The notes under the pieces: generated by a model
Told to the model about the DNA's origin: nothing
Database searches by the model: none
The model's input: only the letters and a program-made list of their open reading frames with translations
In this document: positions 15,792 to 25,094 of the stretch, piece after piece
Position numbering within the stretch: the first letter of the stretch is position 1
Layout: each line of letters starts with the position of its first letter
Made by a program: the position numbers and the translations under genes
Source of the DNA: JACDHG01 sp963811585
Lineage (GTDB): Bacteria; Actinomycetota; Actinomycetes; Propionibacteriales; Nocardioidaceae
Length of the DNA stretch: 64,000 nucleotides
Direction: 5' to 3'
Assembly (NCBI GenBank): GCA_963811585.1
Contig: CAWERR010000008.1
Coordinates: 496,001-560,000 of the forward strand

Positions 15792-17468
15792 ATGTCCATG
15801 TCTGACGTCCCCAACCCTCTCGCCGGCTCACTGGCATCCAGCCGCCGACAGTTCCTCGCGCGAGTCGCTGGCGTGGCCGGTCTGGCAGCGGTCGCCACTC
15901 TGCCGGCCGACAGAGCCGCCGGTGTCGTGCGGCCCGGTGGCGACAACCCCTTCACCCTAGGCATCGCCTCCGGTGATCCCACTCCCGATGGTGTGGTGCT
16001 GTGGACGAGGCTCGCGCCGGATATGTTCGCCCCCCACGGCGGTATGCCTGCCGTGCCCGTCGGTGTCGACTGGAAGATCGCGACCAACCACGGGATGACG
16101 CAGGGAGTGCGTTCGGGACGGGCACTCGCAACGCCGGAGCTGGCCCACTCGGTGCACGTCGAGCTCACGGGGCTACAGCCCGGCCGGCACTACTTCTACC
16201 AGTTCCGCTACGGCAAGCACCGGTCCCCAGTCGGCCGCACCAAGACCGCGCCGGCCCGCGGCGAGCGGCTTCAGCACCTCAGCTTCGCCTTCGCCTCCTG
16301 CCAGGCATGGGACTACGGCTACTACTCGGCGTACAAGCACCTCGCCCGCGAAGACCTTGACCTGGTCGTGCACCTCGGTGACTACGTCTACGAAGGCGGC
16401 ATCGATGCCAATGGTGGGTATCGGCATACGCCTGTTCCTCACCCAGCGCGACCTGCCCCACGGAATCTGCGCCAGTGGCGCAACCGGTACGCGCTCACCA
16501 AGTCGGACCCGGACCTGCAGCGAGCGCACAGCCAGTTCCCATGGATCGTGACCTGGGACGACCACGAGGTGCAGAACGACTACGCCAGCGACGACTCACA
16601 GTACGAAGGCGACATCAGCGCCCTGCGTGCCGCGGCATACCAGGCGTACTACGAGCACCAGCCCCTGCGGGCACGCTCGATCCCGCGCGGTGAGAGCCTG
16701 CGGCTCTACCGGCGGCTGAGCTTCGGCAACCTGGCCAAGTTCCACGTCCTCGACGGACGGCAGTACCGGTCCATCCCGCCGTGCGGATGGGGTGAGGCTC
16801 CGGCCTGCGATGCGGCATACAATCCGGCGGTCTCGATGCTCGGGCAGCCGCAGGAGCAGTGGCTCGAGGAAGGGCTGGGAGAGTCAAACGCTCGCTGGGA
16901 CGTGCTGGCCAACAACGTGATGATGTCTCGGCTCGACCACGACGGGCCGGCCGGAACTACGTTGTGGCACGACGCCTGGGACGGCTTCCCGGCAGCGCGG
17001 AACCGCATCACCGAACAGTTCGTCGAGGCTGACGTACGCAACCCGATCCTGATCACGGGCGACTGGCACTCGACGTTCGTCAACGACATTCATCGCGACT
17101 TCGACGTGCCGGACTCCCCGACGGTCGCGACGGAGTTCGTCGGTACGTCGATCTCGACCAACGGCGACGACATCGTCTACGGGCCCTACTACGGGCCGAT
17201 GGTGCAGTTCAACCCGCACATCAAGTTCTTTGACGGCGACCGTCGTGGCTACGTGCGCTGCGAAGTCACACCAGACCTGTGGCGCACCGACCTGCGGATG
17301 GTCGAGTCGGTACTGACGCCCAATTCCCCTGACTACACGTATGCGTCCTTCATCGTCGAGGACGGGCAGCCAGGCGCCCAGCAGATCGCTGGGCCTCCTA
17401 CCGCTGTCGCGCCACGTCGAGGTGCGGGCTCGAGCCTCACTCCGGCCGCCATCGCTGAGCGTCACTAG
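15792..17468 (+). CDS. phoD: Alkaline phosphatase D (PhoD), Tat-exported
   Basis: 558 residues. A twin-arginine signal (SRRQFLARVAGVAGLAAVAT, residues about 17-36) precedes an N-terminal immunoglobulin-like PhoD_N domain (FTLGIASGDPTPDGVVLWTR) and the metallophosphatase core. Core motifs are FASCQAWDYG, LVVHLGDYVYEGG, TWDDHEVQNDY and LITGDWHSTFVND, which together bind the Ca/Fe centre that cleaves phosphomono- and diesters. It acts outside the cell after folding in the cytoplasm. The gene is monocistronic, with GAGGAGAC as RBS. In actinobacteria phoD is usually under phosphate control. Confidence 0.93.
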   Translation: MSMSDVPNPLAGSLASSRRQFLARVAGVAGLAAVATLPADRAAGVVRPGGDNPFTLGIASGDPTPDGVVLWTRLAPDMFAPHGGMPAVPVGVDWKIATNHGMTQGVRSGRALATPELAHSVHVELTGLQPGRHYFYQFRYGKHRSPVGRTKTAPARGERLQHLSFAFASCQAWDYGYYSAYKHLAREDLDLVVHLGDYVYEGGIDANGGYRHTPVPHPARPAPRNLRQWRNRYALTKSDPDLQRAHSQFPWIVTWDDHEVQNDYASDDSQYEGDISALRAAAYQAYYEHQPLRARSIPRGESLRLYRRLSFGNLAKFHVLDGRQYRSIPPCGWGEAPACDAAYNPAVSMLGQPQEQWLEEGLGESNARWDVLANNVMMSRLDHDGPAGTTLWHDAWDGFPAARNRITEQFVEADVRNPILITGDWHSTFVNDIHRDFDVPDSPTVATEFVGTSISTNGDDIVYGPYYGPMVQFNPHIKFFDGDRRGYVRCEVTPDLWRTDLRMVESVLTPNSPDYTYASFIVEDGQPGAQQIAGPPTAVAPRRGAGSSLTPAAIAERH

Positions 17469-17486
17469 CAGCGTCAGTAGTTGGGC

Positions 17487-17517
17487 CCGACCGGCCGGCT
17501 GACGGGCCGGGTCGGGC
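17487..17517 (+). terminator. GC-rich hairpin after phoD
   Basis: CCCGACC at 17487-17493 pairs with GGTCGGG at 17511-17517, and an inner GGCC/GGCC step pairs around one bulged G. There is no T run. It lies between phoD and the ABC-F gene and is probably a terminator. Confidence 0.55.
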
Positions 17518-17553
17518 TAATCGGGGTGCGGCAGATGCCCCCAGTGGTCGATC

Positions 17554-19245
17554 ATGGCGGGTGTGGGCCATGTCGACATCTCCGGAATCCGGTTCGAGCT
17601 ACCCGATGGTCGGGTACTGCTCGACGACGTCTCGTTCCGGGTCGGCGAGGGCGCGAAGGTCGCGTTGGTCGGTGCCAACGGGGCCGGCAAGACGACGCTG
17701 CTCAAGATCATCACTGGTGATCTCACGGCGCACGCCGGTGGGGTGAGCCGCTCGGGCGGGCTCGGCGTGATGCGCCAGATGGTCACCCAAGGCAACGAAG
17801 GGCTGACCGTCCACGACCTGCTGCTGTCCGTGGCTCCACCACGCGTCCGACAAGCGGCGGCTGCCGTCGAGGCAGCCGAGCTGAAGATGATGGACGCCGA
17901 GGACGAGAAGTCGCAGATGCACTATGCAGCGACGCTGGCCGAGTGGGCTGATGCCGGCGGCTACGACATCGAGGTCCTGTGGGACGTCTGCACGATGGCC
18001 GCGCTCGGAGTCGACTACGACCGGTGCAAGTACCGCGATCTCAAGACGCTCAGCGGTGGCGAGCAGAAGCGGCTCGTCCTTGAAGCGTTGCTGCGCGGCC
18101 CTGACGAGGTGCTGCTGCTCGACGAGCCCGACAACTTCCTCGACGTGCCCAGCAAGCTCTGGTTGGAGGAGCGGATGCGCGAGTCGCCGAAGACACTGCT
18201 CTACGTCAGCCACGACCGCGAGCTGATGAACAACACCGCGACCCGGGTCGTGACGGTCGAGCTCGGAGCCGCAGGCAACACCGTGTGGGTGCATCCCGGC
18301 GGCTTTGCGACGTACCACGAGGCCAGACGAGCCCGGTTCGCACGCCTGGAAGAGCTGCGTCGACGCTGGGATGAGGAGCACGCCAAGCTGCGCGCCTTGA
18401 TGCTGATGTACAAGCAGAAGGCGGCGTACAACGACGGCATGGCCTCGCGCTATCAGGCTGCGGTGACGCGGCTGCGCATGTTCGAGGACAAAGGGCCTCC
18501 CGAGAACCAGCCGCTCGAGCAGAACGTCAAGATGCGGCTCAAGGGCGGCCGCACCGGCAAGCGGGCCGTCATCTGCGAAAAGCTCGAGCTGACTGGTCTG
18601 ATGACGGCGTTCGACCTCGAGGTCTGGTACGGCGAGCGGGTGGCAGTGCTGGGCTCCAACGGCTCCGGGAAGTCGCACTACCTGCGGCTGCTGGCGGCTG
18701 GCGGCTCCGACCCCGACGTCGAGCATCGGCCGGTCAGCGAGGTGCCGATCAAGCCGGTCGAGCACACGGGCCGAGCACGGCTCGGGGCCCGGGTGCGGCC
18801 GGGCTGGTTCGTGCAGACCCACGAACATCCGGAGCTGATCGGCCGGACGCTCTTGGAGATCCTGCACCGTGGCGACGACCATCGAGCCGGTATGCCGCGT
18901 GAGCAGGCCGCGCGAGCCCTCGACCGCTACGAGCTGGCGTACGCCTCGGAGCAGAAGTTCGAGTCACTCTCTGGCGGTCAGCAGGCGCGACTGCAGATCC
19001 TGTTGCTGGAGCTCTCGGGTGCGACACTGCTGCTGCTCGACGAGCCGACCGACAACCTCGACGTCGAGTCCGCCGAGGCGCTGGAGGAGGGGCTGGAGAC
19101 ATTCGAGGGCACGGTGTTGGCGGTCACCCACGACCGCTGGTTCGCCCGGGGCTTCGACCGTTTCCTCGTGTTCGGTGCCGACGGGTCCGTCTACGAGTCC
19201 GACGAGCCGGTCTGGGACGAGGGCCGAGTGCAGCGCGCCCGCTGA
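17554..19245 (+). CDS. ABC-F family ATPase (ribosome-associated)
   Basis: 563 residues with two complete ATPase domains and no membrane segment. NBD1: GANGAGKTTLLKI, TLSGGEQKRLVLEALL and LLLDEPDNFLDV. A charged linker (about 245-300, LRRRWDEEHAKLRAL). NBD2: GSNGSGKSHYLRLL, SLSGGQQARLQILL and LLLDEPTDNLDVESAEALE. The linker position and cytoplasmic nature place it in ABC-F, proteins that act on the ribosome in translation quality control or antibiotic protection. NBD2 has GKSHY where GK(S/T)T is usual, a modest deviation next to the Mg-binding Ser. The exact subfamily cannot be assigned by eye. Confidence 0.88.
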   Translation: MAGVGHVDISGIRFELPDGRVLLDDVSFRVGEGAKVALVGANGAGKTTLLKIITGDLTAHAGGVSRSGGLGVMRQMVTQGNEGLTVHDLLLSVAPPRVRQAAAAVEAAELKMMDAEDEKSQMHYAATLAEWADAGGYDIEVLWDVCTMAALGVDYDRCKYRDLKTLSGGEQKRLVLEALLRGPDEVLLLDEPDNFLDVPSKLWLEERMRESPKTLLYVSHDRELMNNTATRVVTVELGAAGNTVWVHPGGFATYHEARRARFARLEELRRRWDEEHAKLRALMLMYKQKAAYNDGMASRYQAAVTRLRMFEDKGPPENQPLEQNVKMRLKGGRTGKRAVICEKLELTGLMTAFDLEVWYGERVAVLGSNGSGKSHYLRLLAAGGSDPDVEHRPVSEVPIKPVEHTGRARLGARVRPGWFVQTHEHPELIGRTLLEILHRGDDHRAGMPREQAARALDRYELAYASEQKFESLSGGQQARLQILLLELSGATLLLLDEPTDNLDVESAEALEEGLETFEGTVLAVTHDRWFARGFDRFLVFGADGSVYESDEPVWDEGRVQRAR

Positions 19246-19249
19246 TCCC

Positions 19250-20911
19250 TTAAGCCGAGGGGAGTGGGGTGACGGCCAGGTCGGTGAAGACGGCGTGTGT
19301 GTCCACCACCCGTAGGCCCACCGAGCCGCGCGGATAGTCGTCGTCGTGGACGTCGACTCGCGCGCTGCCCGACGTCACTTCGATATGGTCGCCGACTGCT
19401 CGCACGTCGACGCGATGCTTGGCTCCCGGAGCGATGTCCAGCGGCGCTTCGGAGAGCGGGGTCCAGCTTTGCCCGTCGGTCTTTCCTACGACCAGGGCGT
19501 GCCGATCCAGCGCGATGCCGGCGAAGTACCCCCGCTGGGCGTCGTGGCCTACGGCTGCCCCGGTCGTACGAAAGAGCAGCCCCGCTGCCCGGTTGCCCGC
19601 GACGAACTCGAAATCGGCCGAGACCTCGAGGTCGGTGTAGGCGCCGTCGCGCAGGACGGCTTTCTCGCCGCTGCGGTAGTCGTTGACGGGTGCCGCAGGG
19701 GCCCGGCCGAGGTGGAGGCCATCGTCGCCTGCGTCAATGAACTGATGGTGGCCGTAGTAGTCGAAGTCATCGACCGACCCGGCGTCGCCGAGTCGCCAGG
19801 TCCGCGAGTCGCTGACGTGCCGTTGCGGCGTGCCCGCAGGGACGGCCAGAGGGCTGCCGGCAGCCATAGGGGCACCGAACTGAGGCATGCCGTCGTCGTC
19901 CCAGCTGAACGGCTGGGCGAACAATGCACGGCGCCAGTCCGGCTGACGGTCGCGCTTGGCGTGGAAGACGTGCCACCACTGGGAGCCGTCGACAGAGGTC
20001 ACGAAGCCGCTGTGTCCGACGCCGTACGTCGCCGCCGTCGACTCGAAGATCGGCCGATCGTTCTTGCGCCACGAAGCCGGGTCGAGCGGGTCATCGCCGA
20101 CGAGCTCGAGGATGCCTTCCTTGTACGTCGGCAGCCACGACGACGCGCAGGAGTAGATCACGAAGGTGCGGCCATCTCGCGTCAAGACCTGCGGCGCCTC
20201 GTTCAGCCCTCGCGACCGTGCGCGCTCCTCGATGCGCTCCCAGACATGGTCGTCGTTGGCGCACAACCGGACTCGTGGGCCGGCCAGCTCGACGGGTGAT
20301 GCCATCGGCGCGATGTAGAGGTGCTGACTGTCCTCTCCCGGTGCAGGCCAGCCAGACCAGACGGCATACCGCTGCTGCCGGTGCTCCAGCACTGTGAGGT
20401 CGATGGCCCACACATTCTCAGCCCCAGCCCCGGTGCTGTCGCCGGTCAGCAAAGGCCCGTGCAGTGTGTAGGGACCGAGGACGTCGTCGGTGCTGGCAGC
20501 CAGGACGTACGTCAGGTGGTTGGCGTTTTCGCCGTCCGACGCCGCGAAGTAGAGATACCAGCGATCGTCGAAGCGGAAGAGCTCCGGTGCCCAGACCTGT
20601 TGTGAGCAAGGCCCTTCAGCATCGGCAAGCCAGACGACGTGCTTGGTCCCGAGGCTCGTCAGTCGGTCCGAGACCCAGATTGCGACGCCAACGTTGCCCT
20701 CGCTCTGGCACCAGAGGTAGCGATCGCCGTCGCGGACGACGCAGGGATCCGCCCCCTCGGCGATCGGGTTGACGAAGTGCCCCTCGTCGAGCGGGCCTGG
20801 CGTCGCGACCTGGCCCTGGCCCGGCGGATCCTCGGCGCGTTGCGCACCGCGCCGCACACCTGCCGCGCGTAGGAGCCGCCCGGCCGTGCTCCGGGCCCGG
20901 CGGAGTACCAC
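19250..20911 (-). CDS. Glycoside hydrolase family 43 protein with C-terminal lectin-like domain
   Basis: About 553 residues. The five-bladed propeller carries the GH43 triad: Asp in EGADPCVVRDGDRYL (general base), Asp in WAIDLTVLEH (pKa modulator) and Glu in GLNEAPQVLTRD (general acid). This suggests an arabinofuranosidase or xylosidase type. The C-terminal 180 residues form a beta-sandwich as in many GH43 proteins (SADFEFVAGNRAAGLLFR). No signal peptide is visible. GTG 20911 is chosen because it is the first start after the citrate synthase stop, five bases away; the longer frame lies inside gltA. Co-transcription with gltA is odd for a glycosidase. Confidence 0.83.
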   Translation of the reverse strand: MVLRRARSTAGRLLRAAGVRRGAQRAEDPPGQGQVATPGPLDEGHFVNPIAEGADPCVVRDGDRYLWCQSEGNVGVAIWVSDRLTSLGTKHVVWLADAEGPCSQQVWAPELFRFDDRWYLYFAASDGENANHLTYVLAASTDDVLGPYTLHGPLLTGDSTGAGAENVWAIDLTVLEHRQQRYAVWSGWPAPGEDSQHLYIAPMASPVELAGPRVRLCANDDHVWERIEERARSRGLNEAPQVLTRDGRTFVIYSCASSWLPTYKEGILELVGDDPLDPASWRKNDRPIFESTAATYGVGHSGFVTSVDGSQWWHVFHAKRDRQPDWRRALFAQPFSWDDDGMPQFGAPMAAGSPLAVPAGTPQRHVSDSRTWRLGDAGSVDDFDYYGHHQFIDAGDDGLHLGRAPAAPVNDYRSGEKAVLRDGAYTDLEVSADFEFVAGNRAAGLLFRTTGAAVGHDAQRGYFAGIALDRHALVVGKTDGQSWTPLSEAPLDIAPGAKHRVDVRAVGDHIEVTSGSARVDVHDDDYPRGSVGLRVVDTHAVFTDLAVTPLPSA

Positions 20912-20915
20912 CGCG

Positions 20916-22256
20916 TCAGCGGCTCCAGCGGTCCGAAGCGGACACGAAGTCGAGCTGGCGCTCGCCGGTGTAGATCTGCTTGGGCCGGGCGATCTTCTGG
21001 TCGGAGTCCTGCGTGAGCTCCAGCCACTGCGCCAGCCAGCCCGACGTACGCGGGATGGCAAACAGCACGGTGAACATCTCTGGCGGGAAGCTCAGCGCTT
21101 CGTAGATGAGGCCCGAGTAGAAGTCGACGTTCGGGTAGAGCTTGCGGGAGACGAAGTACTCGTCCTCCAACGCGATCTTCTCGAGCTCGACGGCGATCTT
21201 GAGAAGCGGGTTGACCCCGGTGACCGCGAAGACGTCGTCGCAGGCCTTCTTGATGATGGTGGCCCTCGGGTCGTAGTTCTTGTAGACGCGGTGGCCGAAA
21301 CCCATCAGCCGCTCTTTGCCGTTCTTCACCCCGTCGATGAAGTCGGGCACCTGGTCGACTGAGCCGATGCGCCGCAGCATCTTGAGAACGGCCTCGTTGG
21401 CGCCGCCGTGCAGGGGACCGAAGAGGGCCGCGATACCCGCCGAGATCGAGGAGTACGGGTCGACCTGGGAGGACCCCACCGAGCGCACGGCGTTCGTCGA
21501 GCAGTTCTGCTCATGGTCGGCGTGCAGGATGAACAGCACTTCGAGGGCGCGGATCAGTCGCTCGTCGGCCTCGAACTTCTGCTCGCTCATCTTGAACAGC
21601 ATCGAGAGGAAGTTGGCGGCATAACCGAGGTCGTTGTCGGGGTAGATGTAGGGCTTGCCCTGTGCATGCCGGAACGCCCACGCTCCGAGCGTCGGCATCT
21701 TCGCGATCAGCCGCACGATCTGCATCTGGCGGATGTTGTGGTCGGAGATGTTGCGCGACTCGGGATAGAACGTCGACAGGGCGCCGACGGAAGCGAGCAG
21801 CATGCCCATCGGGTGGGCGTCGTACCGGAAGCCCTCCATGAAGCTCTTGACGTTCTCGTGGACGAACGTGTGGAACGTGATCTGGTGCTCCCACGCGTCG
21901 AACTGATGCTTGGTCGGCAGCTCGCCGTGGACGAGGAGGTACGCGACCTCGAGGTAGCTGGCCTTCTCCGCCAACTGCTCGATGGGATAGCCGCGGTACT
22001 CGAGGATGCCCTTGTCTCCGTCGATGTAGGTGATCGACGACCGACAGGACGCGGTGTTGACGAAGCCGGGGTCGTAGACCGCGATACCCGGCTGCTCATC
22101 ATCCGACCGGATCTTGGCCAGGTCGGAGGCCCGCACGGTTCCGTCTGTGATGGGCAGGTCGTACTCGGCGCCGGTCCGGTTGTCCCGGACGGTCAGCGAG
22201 GAGCCCGCTCTGTCGTCTTTTGACGCAGTGCCGGCGGAGGCGGTCTCGGTAGACAC
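20916..22256 (-). CDS. gltA: Citrate synthase (type II)
   Basis: 446 residues; condenses acetyl-CoA and oxaloacetate to citrate, the first TCA step. The catalytic residues are in FILHADHEQNCSTNAVR, GFGHRVYKNYDPRA and YPNVDFYSGLIY. The N-terminal domain (about 1-60, with ASCRSSITYIDGDKGILEYR) and length fit the hexameric GltA type. It is transcribed away from rplM across a 370-base gap. The downstream GH43 gene begins five bases after its stop. Confidence 0.96.
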   Translation of the reverse strand: MSTETASAGTASKDDRAGSSLTVRDNRTGAEYDLPITDGTVRASDLAKIRSDDEQPGIAVYDPGFVNTASCRSSITYIDGDKGILEYRGYPIEQLAEKASYLEVAYLLVHGELPTKHQFDAWEHQITFHTFVHENVKSFMEGFRYDAHPMGMLLASVGALSTFYPESRNISDHNIRQMQIVRLIAKMPTLGAWAFRHAQGKPYIYPDNDLGYAANFLSMLFKMSEQKFEADERLIRALEVLFILHADHEQNCSTNAVRSVGSSQVDPYSSISAGIAALFGPLHGGANEAVLKMLRRIGSVDQVPDFIDGVKNGKERLMGFGHRVYKNYDPRATIIKKACDDVFAVTGVNPLLKIAVELEKIALEDEYFVSRKLYPNVDFYSGLIYEALSFPPEMFTVLFAIPRTSGWLAQWLELTQDSDQKIARPKQIYTGERQLDFVSASDRWSR

Positions 22257-22450
22257 GTCGGCTCTCCTTGGGGTCAGGGCCCGGGTCTCAGGCCGGCCGC
22301 GCGGGCGTAGGGTCTGGTGGAACCCCGAGTCCGGCGTGCGGAGCGCATCGCGGCGTACGACGTACCGTGATGTGCAGTACCCAACCTAAGCCCCGATCGG
22401 GGGGACGCAACAATCGGGGACCAGCGGCTGAACACCGGTCGCGCCACGTT

Positions 22451-22480
22451 TTGACCCACATGGAGCCAGCCAGGTATTCT
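22451..22480 (+). promoter_or_regulatory. Probable promoter of rplM-rpsI; 22257-22626 intergenic region
   Basis: TTGACC at 22451-22456 and TATTCT at 22475-22480 with 18 bases between, close to the housekeeping consensus. The leader to the rplM GTG is about 140 bases. The 370-base divergent gap from 22257 must also hold the gltA promoter. Nothing else coding was seen in it, and no conserved leader structure was recognised. Confidence 0.6.
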
Positions 22481-22626
22481 GGGCGGTCGTTGTGCCGATG
22501 AGGCCCGGCACCGCTGTCGCGGTGAAAAGCGGCACGGTCAGCGAGCCACGACATCGCCACTCTCGAACCCATTGGCCAAGGCAACATCGATAATTGGTCA
22601 CCGAAACCGAACGAAGGTCAACGACC

Positions 22627-23070
22627 GTGCGCACGTACAGCCCGAAGCCCGGCGACATCACGCGTGAGTGGCATGTCATCGACGCCACCGACGTCGTGCT
22701 GGGACGCCTTGCAGTCGAGTGCGCAACGCTGTTGCGCGGCAAGCACAAGCCGACGTTCGCGCCGCACGTCGACGGCGGAGACTTCGTGATCGTGGTCAAC
22801 GCCGAGAAGATTTCGCTCTCGGGCAGCAAGCGTGAGACGAAACTGGCGTACCACCACTCCGGTTACCCCGGTGGCCTGTCGTCGAGAGCGTACGGCGATC
22901 TCCTGGACAAGGATCCGCGGAAGGCCGTCGAGAAGGCCGTCTGGGGCATGCTGCCGAAGAACCGGCTCAGTCGCCAGCTGCTCAAGAAGCTCAAGGTGTA
23001 CGCCGGCCCGAACCATCCGCACCAGGCGCAGCTGCCCCACGAGTTCCAGATCACCCAGGTCGCCCAGTGA
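22627..23070 (+). CDS. rplM: 50S ribosomal protein L13
   Basis: A 147-residue L13 with the canonical start VRTYSPKPGDITREWHVIDA and the conserved VLGRLAVECATLLRGKHKP, GFVIVVNAEKI-like and MLPKNRLSRQLLKKLKVYAG segments. GTG 22627 is chosen over the upstream in-frame start at 22594 because it matches the family N-terminus and has a GAAGG RBS. L13 is an early assembly protein of the 50S subunit. The stop lies inside a 12-bp tandem repeat. rpsI follows, as in most bacteria. Confidence 0.96.
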   Translation: MRTYSPKPGDITREWHVIDATDVVLGRLAVECATLLRGKHKPTFAPHVDGGDFVIVVNAEKISLSGSKRETKLAYHHSGYPGGLSSRAYGDLLDKDPRKAVEKAVWGMLPKNRLSRQLLKKLKVYAGPNHPHQAQLPHEFQITQVAQ

Positions 23071-23106
23071 TGAGCCCAGTGATTGGCCCAGTGATGAGCC
23101 CAGCGA
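23063..23106 (+). repeat. 12-bp tandem repeat over the rplM stop
   Basis: CCCAGTGATGAG, CCCAGTGATTGG, CCCAGTGATGAG and a partial CCCAGCGA run head to tail from 23063. The rplM stop codon is inside the first unit. The repeats extend the rplM-rpsI spacer and look like a local replication-slippage expansion. Confidence 0.85.
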
Positions 23107-23154
23107 CCATTGTGCAGAAATATGCCGTGCACATAGAAGAAGTGAGGAACATCC

Positions 23155-23682
23155 GTGGCTGAGACCACTGACACCGCCGCCGACACTGGCGTCATCGACC
23201 CTGATTCCACCGGCGACGAGAGTCTGGACGCGCCCAGCGAGTACACCACGGAGAGCGTTCCGACCTCCGACGTGCCCGCGCGAGTCGCCAACATCGCCCC
23301 CGCCGCGGCCACCGGCCGCCGCAAGGAAGCCGTCGCCCGGGTGCGCATCGTCCCCGGCTCAGGCAGCTGGACCGTCAACGGCCGCGCCCTCGACGAGTAC
23401 TTCCCCAACAAGCTGCACCAGCAGCTGGTCAACGAGCCCTTCGTGCTCACCGGCCTCGTCGACCAGTACGACGTGCTCGCCCGGATCCATGGTGGTGGTG
23501 CGAGCGGCCAGGCCGGCGCGCTGCGCCTCGGCGTATCCCGAGCACTCAACGAGACCGACGTGGAGGCAAACCGCCCTACCCTCAAGAAGGCCGGCATGCT
23601 GACCCGCGACGCGCGCATCAAGGAGCGGAAGAAGGCCGGGCTCAAGAAGGCCCGTAAGGCGCCCCAGTACAGCAAGCGCTGA
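23155..23682 (+). CDS. rpsI: 30S ribosomal protein S9
   Basis: 175 residues from GTG 23155. The C-terminal 130 residues are canonical S9 (TGRRKEAVARVRIVPGSG, DEYFPNKLHQQLVNEPF, GGGASGQAGALRLGVSRAL) ending in KKARKAPQYSKR, whose basic tail contacts P-site tRNA. The first 45 residues are an acidic Asp/Thr/Ser-rich extension common in actinobacterial S9. It follows rplM by 84 bases with an AGAAGTGAGGA RBS. Confidence 0.96.
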   Translation: MAETTDTAADTGVIDPDSTGDESLDAPSEYTTESVPTSDVPARVANIAPAAATGRRKEAVARVRIVPGSGSWTVNGRALDEYFPNKLHQQLVNEPFVLTGLVDQYDVLARIHGGGASGQAGALRLGVSRALNETDVEANRPTLKKAGMLTRDARIKERKKAGLKKARKAPQYSKR

Positions 23683-23696
23683 CCGAAGCCGCGCTC

Positions 23697-25055
23697 GTGT
23701 CCCGACTCTTCGGAACTGACGGAGTGCGCGGGGTCGCCAACCGCGACCTCACAGCGGAGCTGGTCCTCGACCTGTCGGTCGCAGCGGCGCATGTGCTCGG
23801 CTCCGCCGGTGTCCCTCCCCATCAGGGAGCAGGGCGCCGGCCGGTTGCCGTGGTGGGGCGAGACCCACGCGCCAGCGGCGAGTTCCTCGAGGCAGTCGTG
23901 GTGGGGGCGCTCGCGTCAGCTGGCGTCGACGTACGTCGCGTTGGAGTGCTACCGACGCCAGGCGTCGCCTACCTGACAGCGGCCACAGATGCCGATTTCG
24001 GGGTGATGATCTCCGCGTCTCACAATCCGATGCCTGACAACGGCATCAAGTTCTTCGCCAGTGGCGGTCTCAAGCTGGATGACACGGTTGAAGATGCGAT
24101 CGAAGCCGAGATGGGCATACGCGCGTGGCGACCCCACGGCGCGGAGGTCGGACGGGTCACCGACGAGATCGACCCGGGGGCGCGGTATGTCGCACACCTG
24201 ACCTCGACGGTGTCGACGTCGCTCGCCGGACTCAAGATCGTCGTGGACTGCGCGGAAGGCGCAGCCGCGTCGACTGCCCCGGCCGCGTTCGCGCAGGCGG
24301 GGGCAGACGTGATCGCCATCCACGACCAGCCTGACGGCCTCAACATCAACGACGGATGCGGCTCGACCCACCTGGCCTCGCTGCAGCGGGCCGTCGTCGA
24401 GCATGGCGCCGATGCCGGCTTCGCACTCGACGGTGACGCTGATCGCTGCCTCGCGGTCGATGCTGCAGGCCTCGTCGTCGATGGTGACCAGCTGCTCGCC
24501 ATCCTGGCCCTGGCCGAGCGCGATGCCGGCGCACTGCCACACAACACCGTCGTCGCCACCGTGATGAGCAACCTGGGCTTCGTCACCGCCCTGACCCGAG
24601 CCGGTGTCACCGTCATCCAGGCCAACGTCGGCGACCGCTACGTGCTCGAGGAGATGCGGGTGGGCGGATACGCCCTGGGTGGGGAGCAGTCGGGCCACGT
24701 CATCATGAGCGCCTACGCGACCACCGGCGACGGCGTACTCGCCGCTCTCCACGTTGCTGCCCGGATGGCCTCGACCGGCCAGTCACTCGCCGAGCTGGCA
24801 AGCGTGATGACCAAGTATCCGCAAATCCTCATCAACGTCCCTCATGTCGACAAGGCCCGCACCCACAGCGACGTCGCTGTGACCGCAGCCCTGAGGGAGG
24901 CCGAGGCCGAGCTCGGCACCTCCGGGCGGGTGCTGTTGCGGCCATCGGGCACGGAGCCGCTCATCCGCGTGATGGTCGAGGCCGAGCGAGCCGAGCAGGC
25001 TGAGTCCGTCGCCCAGCGGCTCGCCGACGTCATCAAGGTGTCGCTCGCGCTCTGA
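23697..25055 (+). CDS. glmM: Phosphoglucosamine mutase
   Basis: 452 residues; interconverts glucosamine-6-P and glucosamine-1-P for UDP-GlcNAc and peptidoglycan. It shows the GlmM start RLFGTDGVRGVANRDLTAEL, the phospho-Ser loop SASHNPMPDNGIKFF (Ser108), the Mg loop DGDADRC and the sugar loop GEQSGHVI, ending with RPSGTEPLIRVMVEAE. GTG 23697 lies 14 bases after the rpsI stop, so all three genes are probably one transcript. glmS, the preceding pathway step, is at 37.4 kb. Confidence 0.96.
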   Translation: MSRLFGTDGVRGVANRDLTAELVLDLSVAAAHVLGSAGVPPHQGAGRRPVAVVGRDPRASGEFLEAVVVGALASAGVDVRRVGVLPTPGVAYLTAATDADFGVMISASHNPMPDNGIKFFASGGLKLDDTVEDAIEAEMGIRAWRPHGAEVGRVTDEIDPGARYVAHLTSTVSTSLAGLKIVVDCAEGAAASTAPAAFAQAGADVIAIHDQPDGLNINDGCGSTHLASLQRAVVEHGADAGFALDGDADRCLAVDAAGLVVDGDQLLAILALAERDAGALPHNTVVATVMSNLGFVTALTRAGVTVIQANVGDRYVLEEMRVGGYALGGEQSGHVIMSAYATTGDGVLAALHVAARMASTGQSLAELASVMTKYPQILINVPHVDKARTHSDVAVTAALREAEAELGTSGRVLLRPSGTEPLIRVMVEAERAEQAESVAQRLADVIKVSLAL

Positions 25056-25094
25056 CACTGCCGAGTTACGCCGGCGAAGCGAACGGTTGGCGAA

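Noticed and set aside
17599..18882. Long minus-strand open frame (427 codons) antisense to the ABC-F gene
   Set aside because: It is the GC-skew shadow of a clear ABC-F protein, with no recognisable domain and His/Arg/Gln-rich composition.
22257..22626. RNA gene or riboswitch in the gltA-rplM gap
   Set aside because: No tRNA-like cloverleaf or known riboswitch motif was recognised; only a promoter-like pair of boxes is supportable.
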